Assembly: GCA_937896895.1 (NCBI GenBank)
Contig: CALBNV010000074.1
Location: 1 to 12,094 of the forward strand
Origin: an uncultured Bacteroidales bacterium
GTDB lineage: Bacteria; Bacteroidota; Bacteroidia; Bacteroidales; F082
Length of the DNA: 12,094 nucleotides
Reading direction: 5' to 3'
In this document: piece by piece, positions 1 through 7,300 of the stretch
How the letters are laid out: every line of letters starts with the position of its first letter
Position numbering within the stretch: the stretch's first letter is position 1
Position numbers and translations under genes: made by a program
The notes under the pieces: generated by a model
Told to the model about the DNA's origin: nothing
The model's database searches: none
Seen by the model: only the letters and a program-made list of their open reading frames with translations

Positions 1-133
1 GTTCAGTTTGGAGTTTTGAGAGTGAAGAGTGGAGTTATTGTTCAGTTTGGAGTTTTGAGAGTGAAGAGTGGAGTTGTTGTTCAGTTTGGAGTTTTGAGAG
101 TGAAGAGTGGAGTTATTGTTCAGTTTGGAGTTT
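1..133. repeat. 39-bp tandem repeat array (left of four-helix-bundle gene)
   Basis: Units begin at 2, 41 and 80, with a partial fourth unit from 119, giving an exact 39-base period. The three complete units are almost identical; the one clear difference is ATT versus GTT near the unit end. Each unit opens with TTCAGTTTGGAGTTT and carries TTGAGAGTGAAG (16-27, 55-66, 94-105). There are no unique spacers, so this is not CRISPR. The array touches the window edge and may continue upstream. Its last partial unit contains the stop codon of the minus-strand gene that follows. Because 39 is divisible by three, the array is open in one plus-strand frame, but I do not regard that as coding. Confidence 0.9.
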
Positions 134-497
134 GTTTTGATGTTTTAAGTTTGGTTACTATAGTTTTGGTGGTCGCTGATAGCATCCTTTTAATTTCTTC
201 GCAATCTTTTTTCAGTCTTGTGTAATCATTTATACAAATGTATCCGGTTTCATGAAGCAGGTCAAGCCAGAATATTGTCTCTGATGCTTCTTTTAATGAA
301 ATATAAACTTTTGACAAAAAATCATTTGTACTTATTGCACATTCTGATTCGGCAAGATTTGCGCCTATGCTTGTCCCACACCTTAGTAGTTGTTTCGACA
401 AGACATATTCTCTTTTTTCCGCCAAAATTTTTTGATATAGAAAAATAATATTTTTGGCAAATACCTTGCTTTTAAACTTAACTGTATTTTGTTCCAT
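120..497 (-). CDS. four-helix-bundle protein (S23 / 23S rRNA intervening-sequence protein family)
   Basis: This encodes about 125 residues and matches the small four-helix-bundle family first met in intervening sequences of 23S rRNA genes. Recognisable family features are the LSKQLLRCGTSIGANLAES core, the following DFLSKVYISLKEASET helix and the WLDLLHETGYI segment. The molecular role of stand-alone copies is not established; related proteins act as accessory factors to diversity-generating reverse transcriptases, but no reverse transcriptase is present here. I chose the ATG at 497 (protein starts MEQNTVKF) over the in-frame ATG at 545. The extra 16 residues would be translated from the flanking repeat array and do not belong to the family fold. 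The last codons and the TGA stop come from the left repeat array. The gene is thus bracketed by repeats at both ends, which suggests a cassette. No clear promoter or Shine-Dalgarno was found. Confidence 0.88.
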   Translation of the reverse strand: MEQNTVKFKSKVFAKNIIFLYQKILAEKREYVLSKQLLRCGTSIGANLAESECAISTNDFLSKVYISLKEASETIFWLDLLHETGYICINDYTRLKKDCEEIKRMLSATTKTIVTKLKTSKQTPN

Positions 498-520
498 ATA
501 ATTCTGATTTAAAAATAAAC

Positions 521-634
521 AAACTTCACTCTCAACTCTCAACACTTCACACTAAAAAACAAACTTCACTCTCAACTCTCAACCCTTCACACTAAAAAAC
601 AAACTTCACTCTCAACTCTCAACCCTTCACACTT
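521..634. repeat. 40-bp tandem repeat array (right of four-helix-bundle gene)
   Basis: Units begin at 521, 561 and 601 with an exact 40-base period. Units one and two differ at one base (A544 versus C584), and the third breaks off after about 34 bases. Each unit starts AAACTTCACTCTCAACTCTC and ends in an A-rich ACTAAAAAAC tail. The 13-mer CTTCACTCTCAAC recurs at 524, 564 and 604. The reverse complement of its first 12 bases is the TTGAGAGTGAAG of the left array, so the two arrays face each other in opposite orientation. The third unit overlaps the 3' end of the ECF S-component gene and supplies its final codons. Confidence 0.9.
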
Positions 635-1125
635 CTCAACAGACAATATCCTCCAATCCACTGGATGAGCATTCCCGGAATTCCCATTCTGAAATCGACT
701 GCTGCTGCGAGGAGCGAGCCTTCCATGAGCCATTCGGCCATCGTGCCGAAGAACTGATATGACAAAACGACTGCGAGGATTGTCAAAAGCGACACCTTGT
801 TTGACTTTTCAGCAATCCATGCGGCGGCAACGGCGAGGAAAACCGACTTTATCATGATGCCCGAAACGGCAGCGGCGGCTGGCATCCCGAAAAGGAGACT
901 GTTGACCGCCGGCGACAATACCGCTGTCAGCAGGCCGACTTTCATGCCGTATTTGTAAGACGCGATGAGCGTGAAGAAATAAATCGGCAGGAAGATGTGA
1001 CCGCCGTTTGGAACCAAGTGGCAGAGCTGCGGCAGAATGATGTTGCCCGCAACGAACAAAGCCGCGAATAAATACGTCTTAACCTCACTGAATCCGAGGT
1101 TGTATAATCTGATTTCTTTTTCCAT
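619..1125 (-). CDS. ECF-type transporter S component (small membrane protein)
   Basis: This is a 168-residue, strongly hydrophobic protein resembling the substrate-binding S components of energy-coupling factor vitamin transporters. It has about five to six membrane segments. Recognisable stretches are SEVKTYLFAALFVAGNIILP near the N-terminus, GGHIFLPIYFFTLIASYKYG, and GLLTAVLSPAVNSLLFGMPA. Such proteins bind a vitamin or metal in the inner membrane and dock onto a shared EcfT-EcfA module, which is not in this window. The substrate cannot be read from the sequence. The ATG at 1125 fits the family's short cytoplasmic N-terminus. The gene follows the 400-residue unknown gene by 54 bases on the same strand and is likely cotranscribed, so a shared cofactor theme is possible but inferred. 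The last codons (RSVKG and stop) fall in the neighbouring 40-bp repeat array, so the original C-terminus may have been replaced by repeat sequence. Confidence 0.78.
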   Translation of the reverse strand: MEKEIRLYNLGFSEVKTYLFAALFVAGNIILPQLCHLVPNGGHIFLPIYFFTLIASYKYGMKVGLLTAVLSPAVNSLLFGMPAAAAVSGIMIKSVFLAVAAAWIAEKSNKVSLLTILAVVLSYQFFGTMAEWLMEGSLLAAAVDFRMGIPGMLIQWIGGYCLLRSVKG

Positions 1126-1151
1126 TTCTTTTAACTTTTAATTAATTATCT

Positions 1152-1181
1152 AAACTCTTAACACTTCACTCTCAACACTTT
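1152..1181. repeat. isolated copy of the CTTCACTCTCAAC repeat in the intergenic gap
   Basis: The 54-base gap between the 400-residue gene and the ECF S gene contains a pyrimidine-rich stretch built from AACTCTTAACACTTCAC-like pieces. CTTCACTCTCAAC at 1164-1176 is identical to the 13-mer in the array at 521-634. The TAA stop of the upstream gene (1180-1182, minus strand) overlaps its edge. No promoter or terminator is evident in the gap. Confidence 0.7.
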
Positions 1182-2382
1182 AAGAGCAAAGCCATTTTCT
1201 TATTCTGTCCATTTTCATGTAATCGACGTTATCGACGATCCACTGTCGCATCGCCTTGCCCGGCTCGGTCTGCTGCGGATAGCTGATGTATTCGAGTTCC
1301 ACGCCGAGTGCCTTCGCGACCTTGTAACCCATTACAGACCAAAGCACTCCGATGTCGCCGATGACTGGAATCGACTTCTCGAGACGCGAGAACGCCGACA
1401 TCTCCATCCTGAACGGAATCTTCGACATCTTCGTCTTCGGCAGCCCTTTGTCGATGGCGGCCTGCACCTCGCCCGACTTCTTGTCCAAGTCCCAGGCTTT
1501 CTTGAGGTTCTCATCGAGGTCGAAGCGGATGAGTGTCTTGTCTTTGAGGCTGTAGGTCTTGAATCCGTTCCACGACGCCCAGATGCCGTGGCCGGTGTAA
1601 GTCTCAAACGGACCGTCGTGTATTTCCTGTGTCAATGCCACTGCCGACTCGATTATGACGTCAGCATCGCCGAGCATGCGTGAGATTCTGTAGCAGCGTT
1701 CCGCGACGGGGATGCTGTCGGCGATGCTTATCCCGACCTGTCCGCCGCCGATGAGCTGCGGCACGCTGACGAGCACCGGCACGCCTTTGCGGGCGCCCGC
1801 TCCGAGCATGGTGTGTTCGTCGCAGCCCCAGCCGGCGACCTCCTCAAACGGCACGTGCCTGGTGTGCGCCATCTCCATGATGACGGGGGCGAGTGTCTCG
1901 TTGCGAAGCCCCATCGGATACGCCATGTTGCCCGCCGCCTTGATGATGACGGTGCCGTCTTTCTCTTTGCACCGCTCAACGAGAGCGTCGTCAACAATCA
2001 TTTCTTTCTTCAACTCATCCCATTGTGCGTCAGTGAGTTCGGTAAGCTCGAAGATGTCGCCGCGCGGCATTTTCTCAAAGTCTAAAAACTCTTCGCCGAT
2101 TTCGTGGATGTTGATGCGTTTCACCTTGTCGAGCACGCCACCCATTTCGTGGGAGACGACCGCCGAACTCGTCGTCACGCCGTCAACGAGGCCTTTGTTG
2201 ATGAACTCCGCGATGAGCGTGGTGACGCCTTCGTGAATGTTCGGGCCGCTGCCCGTCACGACGACGACCTTGCCGCCGTTTCGTTTCGCCTCCACGACCT
2301 TCTCGATGGCGATGTCAAGATAATGACGCGTCTCCTCCGGAAGATTGGTGTATAAGTTTTCTATGAAGTTACTGTCTGTCAT
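1180..2382 (-). CDS. conserved-looking soluble protein of unknown function (possible deoxyhypusine-synthase-like fold)
   Basis: I do not recognise this 400-residue protein with certainty. It has no signal peptide or membrane segment. Glycine-rich, probably ligand-binding motifs are visible: VVVVTGSGPN (39-48), VDGVTTSSAVVSHEMGG (66-82), GWGCDEHTMLGAG (184-196) and QLIGGGQVG (209-217). A late motif, ALTQEIHDGPFETYTGHGIW, lies at about 250-270. The order and spacing of the first motifs, and the late acidic TQE...DG segment, faintly echo deoxyhypusine synthase. The lysine that forms the enzyme intermediate in that family is not evident at the matching place (ASWNGF rather than WGK), so I infer at most a shared fold. 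The ATG at 2382 is the only sensible start. The gene sits 117 bases downstream of glnS and 54 bases upstream of an ECF S component, suggesting a leftward operon with a cofactor or nucleotide role, not proven. Confidence 0.8.
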   Translation of the reverse strand: MTDSNFIENLYTNLPEETRHYLDIAIEKVVEAKRNGGKVVVVTGSGPNIHEGVTTLIAEFINKGLVDGVTTSSAVVSHEMGGVLDKVKRINIHEIGEEFLDFEKMPRGDIFELTELTDAQWDELKKEMIVDDALVERCKEKDGTVIIKAAGNMAYPMGLRNETLAPVIMEMAHTRHVPFEEVAGWGCDEHTMLGAGARKGVPVLVSVPQLIGGGQVGISIADSIPVAERCYRISRMLGDADVIIESAVALTQEIHDGPFETYTGHGIWASWNGFKTYSLKDKTLIRFDLDENLKKAWDLDKKSGEVQAAIDKGLPKTKMSKIPFRMEMSAFSRLEKSIPVIGDIGVLWSVMGYKVAKALGVELEYISYPQQTEPGKAMRQWIVDNVDYMKMDRIRKWLCS

Positions 2383-2402
2383 TTTGTTTCAGATATTTTT
2401 TA

Positions 2403-2443
2403 AACACAAGTTTCGCAAGTTAATAACACAAGTTGCACAAGTT
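2403..2443. repeat. two 19-base direct repeats (ACAAGTT-rich), offset 22 bases
   Basis: The segments at 2403-2421 and 2425-2443 both begin AACACAAGTT and end CAAGTT, separated by AAT. Four CAAGTT copies therefore occur within about 40 bases. They lie in the leader of the unknown 400-residue gene. A regulatory role is possible, but simple intergenic repeats of this kind are a plausible alternative. Confidence 0.7.
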
Positions 2444-2459
2444 TTTTTGCCGCTTCGCG

Positions 2460-2505
2460 CTCTCTTAACTCTCCTCTTTTAACTTTACTCTTTCCTCTCT
2501 TAACT
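2460..2505. repeat. pyrimidine-rich simple repeat (CTCTTAACT-like) at the glnS 3' end
   Basis: The plus strand here is almost entirely C, T and A, with repeated CTCTTAACT or CTTTTAACT pieces. It is the same style of sequence as the stretch at 1152-1181 and the array at 521-634, but without exact tandem units. It overlaps the last two codons of glnS. No stem-loop terminator is evident. Confidence 0.55.
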
Positions 2506-4230
2506 GTTCTTCGTCCATGTGTCTTTCAGCCCCACTGTCCTGTTGAAGACGAGATGTTCAGGCGTGCTGTCCTTGTCGATGGTGAAGTAGCCTATTCTCT
2601 GGAACTGGAAATGGTCGAGCGGCTTGGCGTCGGCAAGGAATTGCTCGACGTAGCAGTTCTGTCTGATTTCCAGTGAGTTCGGGTTCATCATCTTACGCAT
2701 CGCTTCGATAGGAGTATTGCCTTCGTCTTGCAGCTTGGCGAGTTCGTCGCGCGGGTTCTCCACGTTCCAGAGTCGGTCGTAGAGACGCACTTCCGCCTTG
2801 ATGCAATGGCTCTGGCTCACCCAGTGTATCGTGCCTTTCACCTTTCTGTTGGCGTCGGGCATTCCGCTGCGTGTCAGCGGGTCGTATTCGGCATAGACCT
2901 CGACGACGTTGCCGTCTTCGTCTTTCTTGCAGCCGGTGCATTTCACGATGTAAGCGTTCTTGAGGCGCACTTCCTTGCCGGGAGTGAGGCGGAAATATTT
3001 GTTCGGCGGGCATTCCATGAAGTCTTCCTGCTCAATCCACAGCTCGCGGCTGAAGGTGATGTTATGGCTTCCGGCGTTCTCGTCCTCAGGGTTGTTGATA
3101 GCTTCGAGTTCTTCCGTCTGGCCTTCCGGATAGTTGGTAATCACCAACTTAACTGGGTTGATGACGGCGGCGACGCGTGTGGCGCGGGCGTTGAGGTCTT
3201 CGCGAATCGAGCTTTCGAGCAATGCGAAGTCGTTCAATGCGTCGTATGTCGTGTAACCGATTTTATCAATGAATTTATGTATCGACTCCGGCGTGTATCC
3301 GCGGCGGCGGAAACCGCACAGCGTAGGCATCCGCGGGTCGTCCCAGCCGCTCACGACGCCTTCTTTCACTAAGACGAGGAGGTTGCGCTTGCTCATCAGG
3401 GTGTAGTTGAGGTTGAGTTTGTTGAACTCCGTCTGGCGCGGACGGTGGTCTTCAAGGTCTTTGCCTTCTTTCACCTCGTCGATGAAATAGTCGTAAAGCG
3501 GACGGTGGACAACGAACTCAAGCGTGCATAACGAGTGTGTCACGCCCTCGAAGTAGTCGCTCTGTCCGTGTGCGAAGTCGTACATCGGGTAGGCGTTCCA
3601 TTTCGTGCCGGTGCGGTGGTGCGGAGTTTTAACGACGCGGTAGATGATAGGGTCGCGGAAGTGCATGTTCGGGTTCGCCATGTCAATCTTTGCGCGAAGC
3701 ACCATCTTGCCTTCCTCGACTTCGCCGGAGTTCATCTTGTTGAAAAGTTCAAGTGACTCCTCGACGGGGCGGTTTCTGTACGGGCTCTCGGTGCCAGGCT
3801 GCGTCGGCGTGCCTTTCTGCGCGGCGATCTCTTCGGAACTTTGCTCATCGATATATGCCTTGCCTTCCTTTATCAGTCTTATCGCGAAATCCCAGAGCTG
3901 CTGGAAATAGTCGGAAGCGTAATATTCATTACCCCACTGATAACCAAGCCATTGGATGTCTTCTTTGATAGCATCGACATATTCCATGTTCTCCTTGGTC
4001 GGGTTTGTGTCGTCGAAACGCAGGTTGCAGACGCCGCCGTATCTCTGTGCCAGCCCGAAGTCAAGGCAGATGGCCTTGGCGTGCCCGATGTGCAGGTAGC
4101 CGTTCGGCTCCGGTGGGAAACGCGTCTGGATGCGGCCGTCGTTCTTGCCGTTTCGTAAGTCTTCTTCAACTTTCGCCTCGATGAAATTCAGCGATCTCTT
4201 TTCTTCTTTTTCAGCTTCGAGATTATCCAT
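2500..4230 (-). CDS. glnS: glutamine--tRNA ligase (GlnRS)
   Basis: This class I aminoacyl-tRNA synthetase joins glutamine to tRNA-Gln using ATP in the cytoplasm. The 576-residue product is slightly longer than the E. coli enzyme (about 554). It shows the expected order: RFPPEPNGYLHIGHAK with the HIGH signature at 47-50, the LRFDDTNP loop at 70-77, and LMSKRNL (the KMSKS-type loop) at 278-284. GWDDPRMPTLCGFRRRGY follows in the helical region, and the C-terminal anticodon-binding beta-barrels include GKEVRLKNAY, KGTIHWVS and FNRTVGLKDTW. The ATG at 4230 is preceded by an A/T-rich leader and a -7-like box. Presence of GlnRS implies direct charging of tRNA-Gln rather than sole reliance on the GatCAB route. 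It is divergent from the protease operon; the genes downstream on the same strand may be partly read through from it. Confidence 0.98.
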   Translation of the reverse strand: MDNLEAEKEEKRSLNFIEAKVEEDLRNGKNDGRIQTRFPPEPNGYLHIGHAKAICLDFGLAQRYGGVCNLRFDDTNPTKENMEYVDAIKEDIQWLGYQWGNEYYASDYFQQLWDFAIRLIKEGKAYIDEQSSEEIAAQKGTPTQPGTESPYRNRPVEESLELFNKMNSGEVEEGKMVLRAKIDMANPNMHFRDPIIYRVVKTPHHRTGTKWNAYPMYDFAHGQSDYFEGVTHSLCTLEFVVHRPLYDYFIDEVKEGKDLEDHRPRQTEFNKLNLNYTLMSKRNLLVLVKEGVVSGWDDPRMPTLCGFRRRGYTPESIHKFIDKIGYTTYDALNDFALLESSIREDLNARATRVAAVINPVKLVITNYPEGQTEELEAINNPEDENAGSHNITFSRELWIEQEDFMECPPNKYFRLTPGKEVRLKNAYIVKCTGCKKDEDGNVVEVYAEYDPLTRSGMPDANRKVKGTIHWVSQSHCIKAEVRLYDRLWNVENPRDELAKLQDEGNTPIEAMRKMMNPNSLEIRQNCYVEQFLADAKPLDHFQFQRIGYFTIDKDSTPEHLVFNRTVGLKDTWTKNS

Positions 4231-4247
4231 TTTGTTAAAATTTGGCG

Positions 4248-4255
4248 CAAAAATA
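4248..4255 (-). promoter_or_regulatory. candidate -7 box for glnS
   Basis: On the minus strand this reads TATTTTTG, matching the Bacteroidota -7 consensus TAnnTTTG, 17 bases before the glnS ATG. No good -33 TTTG element was found about 20 bases further upstream, so the call rests on the -7 box and its position. Confidence 0.4.
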
Positions 4256-4298
4256 ATACAAAATCAATTATATTTATAGAGCATTCCTCTAAATTTTG

Positions 4299-4306
4299 TA
4301 ATTTTG
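4299..4306 (+). promoter_or_regulatory. candidate -7 box for the metallopeptidase operon
   Basis: TAATTTTG matches TAnnTTTG. It lies 21 bases before the chosen ATG at 4328, giving a predicted leader of about 15 bases. The -33 position is A/T-rich and lacks a clear TTTG. It is back-to-back with the glnS box, about 43 bases away. Confidence 0.45.
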
Positions 4307-4327
4307 TGGCCTAAATTTTTTAAAAAG

Positions 4328-7300
4328 ATGAAAAAATTACAGCTTATTGTAAATTTTGTATTGATATTCAGTACATTGAATATTTTTGCGGCTCCTTTGA
4401 AAAATATCGAAAGGATTATGGTTCAACCTAATGGCGACACCCTTGTGTGTTACGCTTCCGGCGATGAATTTTACAACCGTCTTCATGACATTAATGGCTT
4501 CACGATAGTCCAAAATGAAGAGGGTTATTTTGTTTATGCTGATAAAAACGCTGACAATCAAGTTATTGCGACAGAATATATAGCAGGGAAAGTCAATCCG
4601 GAGTCTGTCGGCCTTCAGCCTGGAATCATGATTTCGAAGGAGGAATATCAGAGCAAGGTCAAGGCGATGCACGTGGATGAGTTCCGCACGTGGAAGCAAA
4701 ATCATCGCGACGGCGAGACAAACCACGGCGTTTTCAGCAATCTGACGGTTTTCATCCGCTTCAACGGTGACGCTGAAATAACGACACCTGCGAGTACTGT
4801 CAATGCCATGTTCAACGGCAACGACGACGAGGAAGAGTCGATGCGTAAGTTCTACAAACAATTCACTTACAATCAGTTGTTCATAAACTCTTATTTCTAT
4901 CCGGAGTTTGACGGCGAACAGATTCTGTCGTATGAGGACATTCATCCGCGTAATTTTTACCGTCCGTACAATGCCGCCACCAACCCGACGGGTTATCAAG
5001 GTCAGGAGGACCGTGCGCAACGTGAGTTCGACTTGCTCGAACGCGCCATCGAGTATGTCAAGCCGATGATTCCGGAAGACTTGGACATCGACTGCAATGA
5101 CGACGGCGTTGTTGACAACATGGTTTTCGTGGTGAAAGGCAACGTCGGCGACTGGTCTGACCTTCTCTGGCCTCATCAGTGGTCGTTCTACGAGCGTGAG
5201 ATCTTCATCCACGGCGTGCAGGTGATGAATTTCAACTTCCAGCTCGAGTCGGCATCGACGTATTTCACCGTCTCGACTTTATGTCACGAGATGTTCCACT
5301 CGCTCGGCGCACCCGACCTTTATCATTACTATGACCCGTACAACCTCGACCCGGCCGGCTCATGGGACCTGATGTGCGGCACCTCGAACCCGCCGCAGAG
5401 TTCGTGTGTGTGGCTCAAACACAGATACGGAAACTGGATAGACGAGATAACAACCATCACAGAATACGGAACTTACACCTTAGAAGCCAACACCTGGGAG
5501 GGCGGACGCCGCAACGGTTACCTCATCCCGACAGGCCATCCGAAACAGTTTTATCTGCTGCAGTTCCGCGACAAAGACAACTATTATGACCACGGTGTCC
5601 CGGGACGCGGCATAACCATCTCCAGAATCGACAAGCGTTTCAACGGCGGCGCCAGCTTCAACGGCTCTGACGTTCTCGATGAGGTTTACATTTTCCAGCC
5701 GGGCGGCAACCTGCACAGACAAGGCAATCTGCAGATAGCTCACTTCAGCGAGGCCGCCGGTAGGACAGAGTTCAACAAAGATACTCAGGCGTACCCGTGG
5801 ATCAACAGCGGCATCGTCGATGACACCTTCAACATCTGCAACATAAAGACCGTCGGGAACAGGATGCAGTTCACGTTCTGTCCTTTGAACCATGAGATAG
5901 TCCCTGAAAATCTGGTGGCAAATGTGGTGAGTCACAGTCAGGTTGACTTGACATGGGATGCCGTCGATGGCGCGAGTTCGTACAAGGTCTATCGCGACGG
6001 GCAGCTCATCGCGGAAGATGTCACAGACAATTCTTATTCTGAAACAGAAGAAATCGGTGACGGCTATCATGAGTATTATGTAAAGTCGGTCTGTGGCGGA
6101 GAGGTATCTTATCGTTCTGAAAAACAAAGCGTTATGCTCGGCGCATTGGCTGAGATCAACATCACGATGACAGCCGACACCGACAAGGGCTGGCAGGGCG
6201 CGGAGCTTGCCCTCTCGTTCGACAACGCCATGCCGGAGCAGTATTTCACGATATACAACAACGATGATGCGGAGAAGTCGGCCAAAGTCATTGTCCCTGC
6301 CGGAACGGAAGTCACAGCCATGTGGAACAGCGGCTGGGACGAGAGCAAATGCCATTTCTCATTGAGCGACACGCATACTTCATTGACTGACAACGACTTC
6401 AAGAACGGCGAGAACGTCAAGACCTTCGTTGCCGGCGAAAGTGAAGTCTTCGTTGAGCCTCAAAATCTTACGGCCATTGTCGATGGCACAAGCGTGATTC
6501 TGAACTGGACTTCATTTGTCGAGACACCGTCATACCGCGTGAAACGTAACGGCGAGGTCATTGCCGATGTCGCGGCAAGTTCTTACACAGATGCCAACAT
6601 CTCTGGTTCAGGCCTGATAGTCTATGAGGTAGCAAGCGGTGCCGGGCAGTCGGACTGGGCTTCCGTCAGTGTCTTCATGATGAACTATTGCGCTGATTCC
6701 TCGGCACTTGCATGTGAATTTGGCACTCAGGTGACGTTGTCGTGGGGCGCTCCGTCAACCTACGGCAAACTCGGTTATGTGAATGATGGATACGTCGAAA
6801 ACATAGGAAGCGGCTCAACCAACTGGGCGGTGAAGTTTACCACTGACATGCTTCAACTTTTTGAGGGTCGGAAGGTCACGGCCCTTGAGATGTGGGACGG
6901 TGCAACCGGTGAATACACTTTCAAGATTCATAATGGTGATAATGCTTCCAGTGTAAATGTCATTCATACAGAAACTGTTACGATGACAGGCAGCAACCAA
7001 TGGGTGAAATTCAATCTCTCGGAGAATGTGGAGTTTGACAACACCAAGGCGTTGTGGATCTCGGTCAAGGCTTCAGGCACACAGTCGCCCGCCCCAGTGT
7101 GCCGGTATGTCGGAAATGACAACAGCGCACTGCTCAAATCAGGTGCTTCATGGAAGCCTCTGTCGCAGTTCGACATGGATTATTCCTGGATGCTGCGTGC
7201 TTACACCGATGTGCCGGACGAATTCTTAAATGACATGTCGTATAACATCTATCGTAATGGAGAAGTCATTGCAACTGAAGTTAAATCAACCAGTTATACC

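Noticed and set aside
16..225. Plus-strand open frame through the 39-bp array, giving a repetitive 13-residue peptide
   Set aside because: It is open only because the unit length is a multiple of three; the rest is antisense to the four-helix-bundle gene.
498..545. 16-residue N-terminal extension of the four-helix-bundle protein
   Set aside because: It is translated from the flanking repeat array, and the family fold begins at MEQNTVKF.
1..634. CRISPR array
   Set aside because: Repeats are head-to-tail with no unique spacers, and no cas genes are present.
2446..2460. GC-rich CCGCTTCGCG stem as a glnS terminator
   Set aside because: Only about three base pairs form, and on the glnS strand the following run is A rather than T.
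2728..3372. 214-residue plus-strand open frame opposite glnS
   Set aside because: It is antisense to a certain essential gene, with no recognisable domain; GC-rich third positions explain the openness.
4304..4327. TTG start adding 8 residues to the M6 protease
   Set aside because: It overlaps the likely -7 box and would bury the signal peptide's MKK start.
4337..6355. Two 291-residue minus-strand open frames opposite the M6 protease
   Set aside because: Neither has a recognisable motif, and the plus-strand protein is well supported across the whole stretch.
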